Of a stretch of 25,000 bases of DNA, positions 10,847 through 20,673 are shown piece by piece (the stretch's first letter is position 1; the number at the start of each line of letters is the position of its first letter). Source of the stretch: Chrysomallon squamiferum (Eukaryota; Mollusca; Gastropoda; Neomphalida; Peltospiridae); NCBI GenBank assembly GCA_012295275.1, contig CM022672.1, positions 33,179,716-33,204,715 on the forward strand, read 5' to 3'. The notes under the pieces were generated by a model. That model was not told the origin of the DNA. It did not search any database and saw nothing but the letters and a program-made list of their open reading frames with translations. Made by a program: the position numbers and the translations under genes.

Positions 10847-10909
10847 ACGCATGCGTGAGGTGATAATTTTTTCTAAATTTTGTAGTAGATTTCTGGTACT
10901 ATTACGTCA
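10847..10909. promoter_or_regulatory. NRF1-like palindrome and ATF/CRE-like site in intergenic DNA
   Basis: ACGCATGCGT, close to the NRF1 consensus, is at 10847-10856. TTACGTCA, a CRE/ATF-type site, is at 10902-10909. Both contain CpG in an otherwise CpG-poor spacer, about 1.1 kb upstream of the PTRH1 ATG. They could mark an enhancer, an unseen upstream first exon or chance. Function is not shown. Confidence 0.3.
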
Positions 10910-12019
10910 GTGATTAGCGAAAGTAATAAAATGTATATAACCCTTCCGCCCCCCCATATATATTTTTATTTTTAAACGAACCTATGTTTAATTATTACAT
11001 AAATAACTTGTTTTCCTGAGAACTATCTTTGAAACATATTGACAAGTATAAAATAATCTCTGAACTCTGACTTTTGATGAAAACTAACACTTTCAGTGGA
11101 TTGAACAGTTAACGTTTGATTATTCTATGAATTCTGAACAGAACTTTAATTATTTTTTCTTTAACTTTCAGTTTATAAAATAAAATATATTAATTTATTA
11201 CACAACTTGCCTTTTTGTTTGTAATATTTTAATTCTTGTTAACTGTTTAGTGGACTGGACCTTAATGTTACACCAGGTTAACAACGCCTGAAATCTGAAT
11301 ATTTTAATATTTTGTCATGGAACGAAGTTTGATGACAAATACGTTTTGATGTATTGAAAAGAGGCCTGTTACAATTTTCTTTTTATTATTATAATTTAAT
11401 TACTTTATATAAATGTATTAGCATTTTAACTTTTTCCCCTCTCTCGTTAAAAAATAAAAAATAAAGTTACCAATATATTAATCAATTAAAAAAAATAAAG
11501 TAAAAATAATAATAATAAAGCCATTAAACTTTAAAGGAAATATAGATTTCACAAAATACGCTTGTGGAATAATTATTAGGAACAACAACAACAAAACATA
11601 CTAAGTTACATTAGTTATAACCACACTGTTAAAACAATACAGTTATATTTAAACCATTAAAAAGATAAAGGAATAATGTACTAGCAATTTATGCGCACTT
11701 TTTAGTTAATAGTTATAGTAAGATCAATCAATGACAAAACTGGATTTCATGATAATTAAACTTTAAATATTCTTTAAATATTTATTATCATTAGTATTAT
11801 GGAATGCTCTCAATTTTTTTTTTTTAAAATAATGACAGATATCTACAAATGATATGTAATATTAAACGAATCTAATTTAAAAATCTTAGCAATGTTATCG
11901 TAAGAACGTGATATGTAAATAAAATATTGAAGGATGGGAAGTAACTCTAAACTACTTTGTTGACATTTCTGCTAGTTGAGTAACAGAGTTTGCACGTGTT
12001 TGTATCTAAGGTTTACATC

Positions 12020-15000
12020 ATGACGTTTCCAACGTTGTACCGATGTTGGAACCGCGTGTACATATGTTTTGTAAGTCAGGCCAGTGTTAAAACACCTAAA
12101 TCTATCTTAAATATGGCAAAATGTACATTTATAACTCAAAATTCACAGAATCAAAAAATGGAAGGTCGTTCAAATTCAGACGCAGAAACTCAAACTGACG
12201 CCCAAGAAAGTGAGGAAGACAAGAAAAAGACATTCCTGGTAAATTACTGATAAATTGTTGCTAATAAATTATTATATATCTTTATATACTTTTTTTTTTT
12301 TTTTTTTTTTCAGGCGAGTTGAACAGTTAAATGATTTATTTATTTAGAAATAAAAAGATAACAGACTATCGCCGAGACATTTTAATTAGCAAATATAATG
12401 ATTAATTTTATTTGAGTTACTTTGTTAATTTATTCAGTTTACAGTACGGCTACCATAGCGTGATCTTATTTCCTATTACTATAAGTTTCTGGCTATAGAT
12501 GAAAAAAGTTAATTCAAAAGATGACTTGATAATCACACTTATTCAGTTATTGCATCATAGAAAAGTAAAATTAAAAACAACCTTTTGAATAACCTTTTTA
12601 TCATTTGTAGAATATTATTTTATGAAACCAGTGACTGTTGACAGATGTTTTATTAGTTTGACATTTCAGTTTTAAAACAAATTTGATAATACAAGAGGCT
12701 ACAGTATGTTATTTTCTGTTTGTAGGAAGTAAGTGGTGAATAAACTGTTAATAATAATCATTTTTATATATATATATATATATATATAAATTACAGTATA
12801 ATGTAATGTAATGTGATGTAACAGTCAGAGGCAAAGGAAGCAAAATTCAAAATAATAAATTTTTTAGTGATTTCTCCCACAGTGATAGAAGTGTTTGGAA
12901 GACTGTTTTATGTATGTGTCATGGAGTATTACCATGTTAATATATATAATAAATAGAAAGAAAAACTGCCTATTAAAAATTGCTCTAGACGATTATTCTT
13001 ATATTTTCATCACTAAACAGCAACAACAAAGAACAATAATAATAATTCTTTGTGAAATGCTTATATGAATAAAATTAAAAACACCACTGCATTTTTCTTA
13101 TCATCCAAAAGATGTGATCATGATTGAAATGTAAATTTTTTTTATTTCATAGATTTGAGAATACAGAACAGATTTAATTAAAAAAATTATTTTATTAGTA
13201 AAATGTTCGTTATTCAGGTAGTAGGACTTGGCAACTGTGAGTCAAGAGACTCTAGACACAGCATTGGGATGCATATTTTAGACAGGATTTCTAGTCACTT
13301 CAAGCTGCACTGGGGAAAAGATGACTTTCGTAAAAGTGGTGGATTTGTAGCTGAAGCCAGTCTAGACTCTGGAGTTGAGGTAATTCTGCTGAAACCTCGG
13401 GTTCCAATGAACATAAACGGAGCTAGTGTCACCAAAGCAGGTAACGTTGTTTGAGAAATCTAACTGTGTTTACAGATTAATTAATTAGTTAATTAACAGG
13501 TAGTGTTGCATTTGTTTAAGAAACTCTTTATTAACAGATTAATTAATTAGTTTGTTAATTAACAGGTCATGTTGCATTTGGTTAAGCAACTCTTTATTAA
13601 CAGATTAATTAGTTTTACGTGATTTTTATTAGTTTTGTCTGTGGCTAGTACATTGTGTTAATTCATTTTTTTATTTAGGGAATTAAATTATTAAAGTATT
13701 AATAAAGCTGTTATGTGCATTTCAGAATTATATTTGGTTGAAATGGTACTCACAGGAATGTTGTGTCCTTTATTGTTTTGGATTCACTTTAAAGAATTAA
13801 AAGACATATTAAATAAGAAAATATCATTAGGTAAAAATTTCTGGTTCTTCACTGACTATTTTTGTATAATTTTATATATCTTCTAACTTTATTTACATTT
13901 ATGGTTATAAACTGTTTTGATTATTTATCAAATATAATAATAATAACAATAATAATAATAATAAATTAAATATGATTAATTATAAGGTGGTTTGAAAATT
14001 ATTTTCTGTTTCAGTTCGTAGCTATAAAATACTACCAGACAATGTCTATTTAATTCACGATGACTTGGATAAATCTATCGGAACTTTTCAGCTGAAAGAA
14101 AGTGGAAGTGCAGGGTAAGTTTAAACTTTTTATTTTTAAATATTTAAATATTATTAAATTCATATTAATTTTAGATTGATCATGATGTAGGTGTGTAGAT
14201 ACAAACACAGCTTGTATGTTTTCAAATTATTATTTTGTTTATATTTCTTATTAAAAAAGATGCTAGCAAATATTCTGGTTTCTTTAAAATTAATTGTACC
14301 TCTTAGATAACCTAATTAATTTTTTTTTTTTTTTTTTTATATAGTTATAAATAATTCAAGTTATTAAAGTATAAAGACAAAAAAATAAATAATGTTCAAA
14401 ATTTTGGAGATCTGCCTAATGGTTCTAGATTTATTAATTAACTGCTAATTGACAGACGACATGTTCTCAATATTAGTTTTCAGAAATGCCTTCGTAATAA
14501 GAAAAATCATTGTTTTCATAAAATAAAAATAAAAATCATTGATCATTATCTCCCATTATTAATTGTTTTTTAAAATCTTTTTTCTTTTCTAGAGCATTTA
14601 AATTTTTTTTTTATTAATATTTTTATTTATTTATTTATTTTTTTTTCCAGTGGTCACAATGGTGTCAAGTCAGTAATACATTCCCTGAGAACTGATGTAA
14701 ATATTATTTTTTAAATAATTATTTTTAATGTTTGAGAAGCATGCACACACACACAGACACACGCACACACACACACACACATACAAACAAAAATATACAC
14801 ACATATATAATATTTATTTTATAAAATTATATTTTGCATATATCAGAAATATTGCCTGATGTTAATTTAAAAAAAAAAACCCCTCTATATTTTATGTTTC
14901 TTACAGAATATAAAAAGACTCAGAATTGGAATTGACAGACCAGATTCACAGGACGAAGTCGTTGACTACGTTCTTGATAAATTCACATATGAACAGGAGT

Positions 15001-15248
15001 TGGCGCTGCTACCAGTAATAGCATCATCCGTCGCAGCTTTATTTAAACACATTGGTCAGCAGTGTGAGGTGAACCTGGACGTCCAGTTGAGTTCAGACCC
15101 GCAGATTCTTCAGTGGAAAGGTCTGAAGGTGGCGAAGAAGTTGAAACACAAGAAAAGGTGGGACAGTGATCCAGAGGCAGATAATTTTAAAAGTGGTTCG
15201 TGGGGTGGGGTTCTGGAAACAGGAAAAATTACGCAAATTCCCGAATGA
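12020..15248 (+). CDS. PTRH1: Peptidyl-tRNA hydrolase 1 (Pth family), five exons
   Basis: The enzyme cleaves the ester bond of peptidyl-tRNA released from stalled ribosomes, freeing tRNA. Exons are 12020-12238, 13218-13440, 14015-14114, 14651-14696 and 14907-15248, with matching phases and GT-AG borders, giving 309 residues. Pth motifs are VVGLGN (the Asn), SRHSIGMH (catalytic His), LLKPRVPMNINGAS (Asn), VYLIHDDLDKSIG (Asp) and GGHNGVKSVIHSLR (Asn), so all expected active-site residues are present. The first exon encodes 73 residues before the domain: a basic, hydroxylated start without acids (MTFPTLYRCWNRVY) that could be a mitochondrial presequence, then an acidic linker. An in-frame upstream start exists only as TTG. 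The reading frame ends at TGA 15246-15248, about 50 residues beyond the domain, exactly where an out-of-frame repeat ORF has already opened. The true end may therefore be 15940 (see that entry). Intron 1 carries a PSMD5 exon fragment. Identity is firm; the 3' end is uncertain. Confidence 0.92.
12239..13217. other. PTRH1 intron 1
   Basis: Apart from the PSMD5 fragment, this intron holds a T-run at about 12291-12310 and (TA)n at about 12768-12788. No other exon or RNA gene is seen. The donor is CTG|GTAAAT and the acceptor TTATTCAG. Confidence 0.6.
12824..12934 (+). pseudogene. PSMD5 exon 8 fragment inside PTRH1 intron 1
   Basis: About 111 bases match the interior of PSMD5 exon 8 (about 9782-9894) without gaps over most of the length. 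The copied frame is still open and reads SEAKEAKFKIINFL, then ISPTVIEVFGRLFYV, then VMEYYH; the parent reads REAKEAKYEIIKTL, TSPTIIEVFGRPFYV, IMEYYH. Beyond this point the sequence is unrelated and meets TAG about 20 bases on. An AACAG acceptor-like site directly precedes the copy, but no good donor follows. It lies about 3 kb downstream of its parent, same strand. It is best read as a decayed segmental copy. Confidence 0.88.
13438..13615. repeat. Three-copy tandem array at the PTRH1 exon 2 donor
   Basis: Three units of about 60-66 bases begin at the true donor GCAG|GTAACGTTG (13441) and at AACAG|GTAGTGTTG (about 13499) and AACAG|GTCATGTTG (about 13566). Each continues with a TTGTTTGAGAAATCT- or TTTAAGAAACTCT-like block and ends ACAGATTAATTAATTAG. 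The donor-like CAG|GT joint is kept in every copy. This is the same pattern as in PSMD5 intron 5 but with an unrelated unit. Confidence 0.75.
13616..14014. other. PTRH1 intron 2, distal part
   Basis: AT-rich intron with an (AAT)n tract at about 13936-13965. No coding or RNA feature is seen before the acceptor TTTCAG at 14009-14014. Confidence 0.5.
14115..14650. other. PTRH1 intron 3
   Basis: AT-rich intron with T-runs near 14321-14338 and a long pyrimidine and TTTA tract before the acceptor TTTTCCAG. No other feature is seen. Confidence 0.5.
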
Positions 15249-15940
15249 GCAAATGGGACGAAGAAGCAGACGATGATTTTCCAAGGCAGAGGAGGTCATC
15301 CAGGTCGGATGATTATGATGATTTTCCTAGAAAGAAATGGAATTCTAGATCAGATGATCATGATGATTTTCCCAGAAAGAATTGGAATTCCAGGTCAGAT
15401 GGTAATGAGAACTCTCCTAGAAATAAATGGAATTCTAGATCAGATGATTATGATGATTTTCCTAGAAAGAAATGGAATTCTAGATCAGATGATAATGATG
15501 ATTTTCCTAGAAAGAATTGGAATTCCAGGTCAGATGATAATGAGGACTTTCCTAGACAGAAAGGACATTTTAGGTCAAACGATTTTGAGAACTTCCAGGG
15601 AAACAAGTGGAATTCTAGGACAGATGATTATGATGATTTTCCTAGAAAGAAACGAGGTTCCAGAACGGATGATGATTTCAGTGATTTTCCAGAGTTTCTA
15701 AGAAATACTCAGAATTCAAGAAGAGATGATACCTCTGAATTTGGAAGGAAACAAAGACAGAACCGGAATCCACAAAACAAAAATTCAGACATCACAAGGA
15801 CTTCAACAACTGATTATATTCAAGAATCAGAAGACTTTTTTGATGATCATTCAGATGATAAAGATGATGATGAGCAGAGACTGAAAAAGGAAAATGTTGC
15901 ACCAGATTGGAGAGAGCTGGTAGAGAAAAGAAGGTCTTGA
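15191..15940 (+). CDS. Asp/Arg-rich 15-residue repeat ORF, probable frame-shifted tail of PTRH1
   Basis: The frame opens after a stop at 15188-15190 and runs to TGA 15938-15940. It has no ATG until Met in SRMSKWDEE at 15245, so it is unlikely to be an independent gene. It encodes KWDEEADDDFPR, about ten units of the type NSRSDDYDDFPRKKW (15296-15757), then a polar acidic stretch (EDFFDDHSDDKDDDE) ending PDWRELVEKRRS. The PTRH1 frame just upstream carries RWDSDPEADNF, which resembles the start of this tail (KWDEEADDDF), so both parts look like one protein broken between 15191 and 15248. The tail would be disordered, alternating acidic and basic. One extra base in the G-rich run 15201-15210 would join the frames into about 540 residues. 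A 65-base intron (15158-15222, AAG|GTGGGA to AAACAG|G) would also join them. I do not know a function for the tail. Confidence 0.7.
   Translation, partial: KWFVGWGSGNRKNYANSRMSKWDEEADDDFPRQRRSSRSDDYDDFPRKKWNSRSDDHDDFPRKNWNSRSDGNENSPRNKWNSRSDDYDDFPRKKWNSRSDDNDDFPRKNWNSRSDDNEDFPRQKGHFRSNDFENFQGNKWNSRTDDYDDFPRKKRGSRTDDDFSDFPEFLRNTQNSRRDDTSEFGRKQRQNRNPQNKNSDITRTSTTDYIQESEDFFDDHSDDKDDDEQRLKKENVAPDWRELVEKRRS
15296..15757 (+). repeat. 45-bp coding minisatellite
   Basis: Units start at 15296, 15341, 15386, 15431, 15476, 15521, 15566, 15611, 15656 and 15713; the ninth is enlarged to 57 bases. The length is always a multiple of three, so the frame holds. Units 1-6 are nearly identical in DNA with changes mainly at one variable position (Tyr, His, Gly or Asn after SD/DG) and at Lys/Asn before Trp. 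Units 7, 9 and 10 are more diverged. Confidence 0.93.
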
Positions 15941-15946
15941 AATAAA
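15941..15946 (+). terminator. Candidate poly(A) signal after the repeat ORF
   Basis: AATAAA follows directly on the TGA of the repeat ORF, with a further AATAAAATTAAAA stretch close behind. Its position suits a PTRH1 transcript that includes the repeat tail. AATAAA is common by chance in this AT-rich DNA, so the support is weak. Confidence 0.35.
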
Positions 15947-18062
15947 AATAAAATTAAAACTAAGCAAGAGACAGACATTTAAATAATCTGTAAGTTCTCA
16001 TTTATAATTCCAGTCTTGAGAATTTTTGTTTTATTTTATTTCTGAAATGTTTTCTTGGTTAGTGAGTTTTTTTATTTTAGTGCAAGTTTTTCTTAGTTTT
16101 TAATTTTCATAATGAAAGATTACTAGGAAGTGACAAATGTTTGGGATAGCATTTTAGAAACAATAATTAATAAAATTATCAAGATGAAAATAAATTTAAC
16201 TGATAAAAATTAACCAAAAATGATATCTGGTATAAAGTAAACATTAAAATAATGATACTAAAAAATTAAAGATCTTTATTAAATTAAAATAATAACAAGA
16301 GGATAATGTAAAAAGAATATTAAAAAAATAATTTAAGATTTCTATAACTTTATGTATTTCAATGTGCAATGCTTCTTTTCACTCAGTTTCAAAAGTAAAA
16401 TATTATTTATATCTTTATCCTGTAATTTAACTGTTTTAGAAGTAAAATATTATATAAAGCTTTATCCTGTTTTAGACTGTTTCAGAAGTGAAATTAATTA
16501 GTATTTGTTATTGGGATTAGGATATTTTTATTCAAACAAACATAAATATAACTGGCATGAAGTAAGATAAGCCAAGAAAAGTTATTTTTATAGAAAAAAT
16601 TTGTTATAATTTTTTTTAAAAGTGTTATAAAATATTCATTTTGTTAATAAAATAATTTTCTTTTTTTTTCAGTTTTATTGTTATTAATATATATGTATAT
16701 TATTAATTATATTTTATTGAACATGACCATATAATGCTAAAAATTGAAATTCAAAATATATATAGTTTTGTAAATCATTAAAATGAAAGATAAAAATATT
16801 TTATATATCTCAGGGATTGAACTGCAAAAACAGCCACAAGAAAAAAATTTAAATAATAATAATAATAATAATAAAATATTTATATAAATAAAAATAAAAA
16901 ATAAATGTAATTAAAAAAAAAAAAAAATTCAAAGATGAAAATATCAAATATAGGAATTACTGAACAAAATACCAATGTTTTCTGTTGTTGCAAAACCATA
17001 TTTTATTTTTTTATTAACAATAATTACTTTCATTACTATTTAAACCATAACAAATAGTAAATATGTTTTCTTTTTCAAAATTTTATTTTTGTTAAAGGTT
17101 TTTCTTGTTAAACTGTTCTTTTCATCTTCATTTTCACAGAATAACTGTCAACCTTTAAATTTATACTGAAAGATGATATTTGTTTTATTTTGATGCTTTT
17201 TTAATTTTATCAGATTTTATAAAATTGATTTAAATGAATATCATGGAATTTGGAAATTTTTATTTTTATATTTTATAGTTTATACCGCTTTTTTTATTTT
17301 GTTCTTTAGCAAAAATTAAACATAAAATTTTAAAATGTCATTTGTAACACATCAGTGTATGTTGCTATTGTTTAGAATTTTGTGAATCAATACTGTTTGG
17401 TTTTTATGTGGTGATTAATATGCTAAATGCTTTGTTATAATAAAATTCTTCATAGAATTGTGAGAATTCAGGGAAGCTATCATCATGTAGATAAACTGAA
17501 TTCACTTTTCTTATTTTTGTATTTATTTATTAATTTTTATTATTTATTTGTTTATTTTTGTTTTTAAACTTTTACGAATTAATAAATCATAAACGCTTTT
17601 AAGTTCATTTGTATTTTCTATTTAGTTAATTAATTTTTATTTTTTAAACACTGATAGTATTTCACTAGTTAATCTTTGTATGTGCAATACTGCAAAATAA
17701 ACAATAACAACTGAATATTTTTGTTTTATTAATTTAGTTATGTTGGATATTTTCTGAACAGAAAATTACATGAAAACACACAATTTATGATAATCTTTCT
17801 GTAGAGTTTTTATATTCTTAAATGACAAGATATTTAAAAAAAACCCCAAAACATCCATTTAATACCACACACACACACACAAATACATTTACACACTCAT
17901 TATATATATATATATATGGATATATTATGTGTGTGTGTGTGTGAGATATGTATGTTTGTAGTATGTTTGTTTTTACATATATTACATAATCATGTAGTTA
18001 TAAAAAGGTAAAATATTAAATGCAAGTCTGATAGCAGTTATGAACACAATTTATTATTATTA

Positions 18063-18100
<38 letters not shown>

Positions 18101-18930
18101 CCAGAGAAAATATAATTTTTATTAAACCACAGTGTTTTCAGTTTTGATAAATTGTAATGTTCATAACAGATTAATCTGCAGTCATATTACTGCATATATA
18201 GCAATGATCCTGCAAAAAAGAAGAAAAAAGATATATATATACTTATGTGTGTATATTTCCAATTTTATTCAATAAGATATTTATTAAGTAATTATGGCAT
18301 GTGCCTTAGACATAATTCATCACAAAATTTACTTACTGTATCAAATGAATAACATCCCATTCTAACCAAATACTACTTTAAATGCATAGATTATTTTTAT
18401 TCTGTTTATGGGAAGGAAGACTGCATTCTGCTGTTAATGAGAGTGTCTTATAGCAATATAATGTCTTCATAATTATTTATAGAAAGAAAATAAAAATGAC
18501 ACAATGTGTTAATATAAAAATATCAATATCATTAATATTACAAAAATAATTTCAGTTACGACTTATTTTATCAGTTCCAGATTTTGTTATTTAGTTGGAA
18601 CAAAGAATAATAATAATAATAATAAAAACAAAAAAATAATAAATAAAGAAAAAACAAATTAAATAATAATAATAATAATAATAATAATTTGTTATTAACT
18701 ATTACAAATAAGAAATAGCAGTGCTACAAGGTTTCAAATAAATAATATGTGTAATAATGCAAAGAGTAAAACAGCATTTAAATAAAATAATAATAAAATA
18801 ATAAATAAAGAACCAGACAAAAATGAAAAGATTGTGAAAGTTTTAATTTCAATAATTTGATTACTGTAACGAAAATAAAAGTGTTTTGTGTGTTCAAACT
18901 GATTAATAAAAATCAAGCCTTAAAAATATT

Positions 18931-18961
<31 letters not shown>

Positions 18962-19322
18962 TAGTAATGTCACAATAAACAACAACAATGAAGATCAAAT
19001 GAATAACTTTGCTGAATAATTTGAACACATTTATAATGCTGTAGGTAAATATTGAAAATAACTGTGATGTTGTCATTTTTATTTCTGAACATTGAAGAAA
19101 AATAAATAACGGAATAATATAGGTTTTATTAATTAAGAAATGAATATGACAGGCTGAATTTTCAGAAAATGAAAAATACTCACAAATATTTGCAGTAGTA
19201 GTGAAAATTAAAAATCTGTAGTTATTTGGATAAGTAATAATATGCATGTAATAATAAGTAATGATATATATAAAATGAAAAAAGCTCTTGACTGTAATTG
19301 TTTTGTCTGTATTATTATGTGT

Positions 19323-19420
19323 AGCCTAAAGTTCAAATGAGCCAATTTGGACACTGTACTAAAAAAAATCCCAGAACACCTGTGAGTTCAAACCTCATCA
19401 GAGGAGTTTGGTCATACATT
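19323..19420 (+). mobile_element. Possible tRNA-derived SINE remnant
   Basis: A box-A-like TGAGCCAATTTGG (19338-19350) and a box-B-like GAGTTCAAACCTC (19384-19396) lie about 46 bases apart, in the order of a tRNA-derived polymerase III promoter. The sequence between (GGACACTGTACT, then CCCAGAACACCTGTG) resembles the anticodon and variable region of tRNA-like SINE heads. The tail runs into TTTA/T repeats. No target-site duplication was identified, so this stays tentative. Confidence 0.35.
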
Positions 19421-19773
19421 TCTGATAATTTATTTATTTATTTTTTTTTTTATATTTTTTAATTGCAGATGGTTTTTAAATGTCTGATGTGAATTGATGC
19501 AGTGATTTTTGTAAGAAATATCAGTCTAGTTGTGGTAAAAATCAGGGTGGGACTCAATGTGCTTTCTGCCCATAGGCTAAAGAAATTTTACCACCCCTTC
19601 CTCAAGTCTCAAGTCTCCTTCGTTCTTCCCACTTAAGTTTATATAACACAAAAGGTTATAATGTAAGATCTAGTTGAAAGCAAGAACATGGTTTTACATT
19701 TACATAATGATTTATTTTTCTCCCTACAGAAGGACTGAATTGGATAGATGGTGTGAAATGTAACAAATTAATT

Positions 19774-20410
19774 TATGTTTAAAATCTATTATTATTTTTA
19801 CTTTACAGTATGTTGTGTTCATTCTTTAAATTAATAACAGAATTAATTCAATTGTTAATTATTAGATTTCAGTTTAAAATCTGACATTTCTTTATTATTT
19901 TTGTTTTTTGTAAATATTGTTTTCATTCTTTAAAATAATGACAAAATTAATTCAGTTTTTAATTATTAGATTTCAGTTAAAAATCTGTCATATCTTTTTT
20001 ATTTTTGTTTTCATTCGTTAAATTAATAACAGAATTAATTCAATTGTTTATTATCAGTCAAAAATGTGTCATATCTTTATTATATTTTATTTATTTTCTT
20101 TAAATTAATAATATAATTAATTCAGTTTTTAATTATTATATTTCAGTTAAAAACCTTTCATATATTTAATATTTTTGTTTTACAACATTGTGAATTCAGA
20201 ATGTGTGTTAATTCTTTGAACTGACAATAGAATTAATTCAGTTCTTAATTATTAGATTTCAGTTAAAAATCTGTCATATTTTTGTTTTATAATATTTTGT
20301 GTTCAGAATGTGTGTTAATTCTTTGAACTGACAACAGAATTAATTCAGTTGTTGATTATTAGAGACAAAAGGAATAATTCAGTTGTTGATTATTAGAGAC
20401 AAAGGATAAC
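19774..20410. repeat. Diverged AT-rich minisatellite, six to seven copies
   Basis: The landmark AATTAATTCA(G/A) recurs at 19841, 19945, 20033, 20115, 20231 and 20338, so units are about 82-116 bases long. Each is followed by TT(A)ATTATTAGATTTCAGTT, AAAATCTGTCATAT and a TTTTTGTTTT block, and is preceded by ATTCTTT(A/G)AA. The final part holds a shorter direct repeat, TTCAGTTGTTGATTATTAGA followed by GACAAA, at about 20345 and 20377. Confidence 0.85.
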
Positions 20411-20620
20411 ATCGTCTTTGGTAGACATTTTTAAAACAAAAACAAGACAAGCAGACTGAGCAATATTTTTAAATAAATATATTTTGAAATTCTATAAAAC
20501 ACACCATTTTCTGTTCACAAAGAAAGAATTGAGATAAAATAAAATAAAATATTAATATAAAAACAATTTAAAAACCATTTCATCCACAAATTCTGAAGTC
20601 ATTACACATCAGACGACAAG

Positions 20621-20673
20621 CCACACCCACCTCCACACCCACACCCACACCCCACCCACTCACAAACTCACCC
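20621..20673. repeat. C-rich CCACAC tract
   Basis: Imperfect repeats of CCACAC/CACCC form a strand-asymmetric C-rich run in an otherwise AT-rich spacer. No gene is associated with it. Confidence 0.7.

Larger units (their letters stand above)
10018..12019. other. Intergenic spacer PSMD5-PTRH1
   Basis: AT-rich sequence with no convincing exon. It holds an (AATT)n palindrome and a small GC-richer patch near 10800-10910, both listed separately. A CACGTG E-box lies at 11993-11998, just before the PTRH1 start. Confidence 0.6.

Noticed and set aside
15185-15191. Programmed -1 frameshift site (T TTT AAA) at the PTRH1 frame break
   Set aside because: The heptamer does not fit the X XXY YYZ rule in the PTRH1 frame, and the -1 frame has a stop at 15188-15190, so slippage there would not enter the repeat ORF. 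No pseudoknot was evident.
15273-15701. ORF with repeats such as MIMMIFLERNGILDQ
   Set aside because: It is the shadow frame of the 45-bp coding minisatellite and does not extend past the repeats.
18734-19247. Two minus-strand ORFs in the spacer
   Set aside because: The composition is that of AT-rich noncoding DNA (Phe, Ile, Leu runs over poly(A)), with no splice context or recognisable motif.
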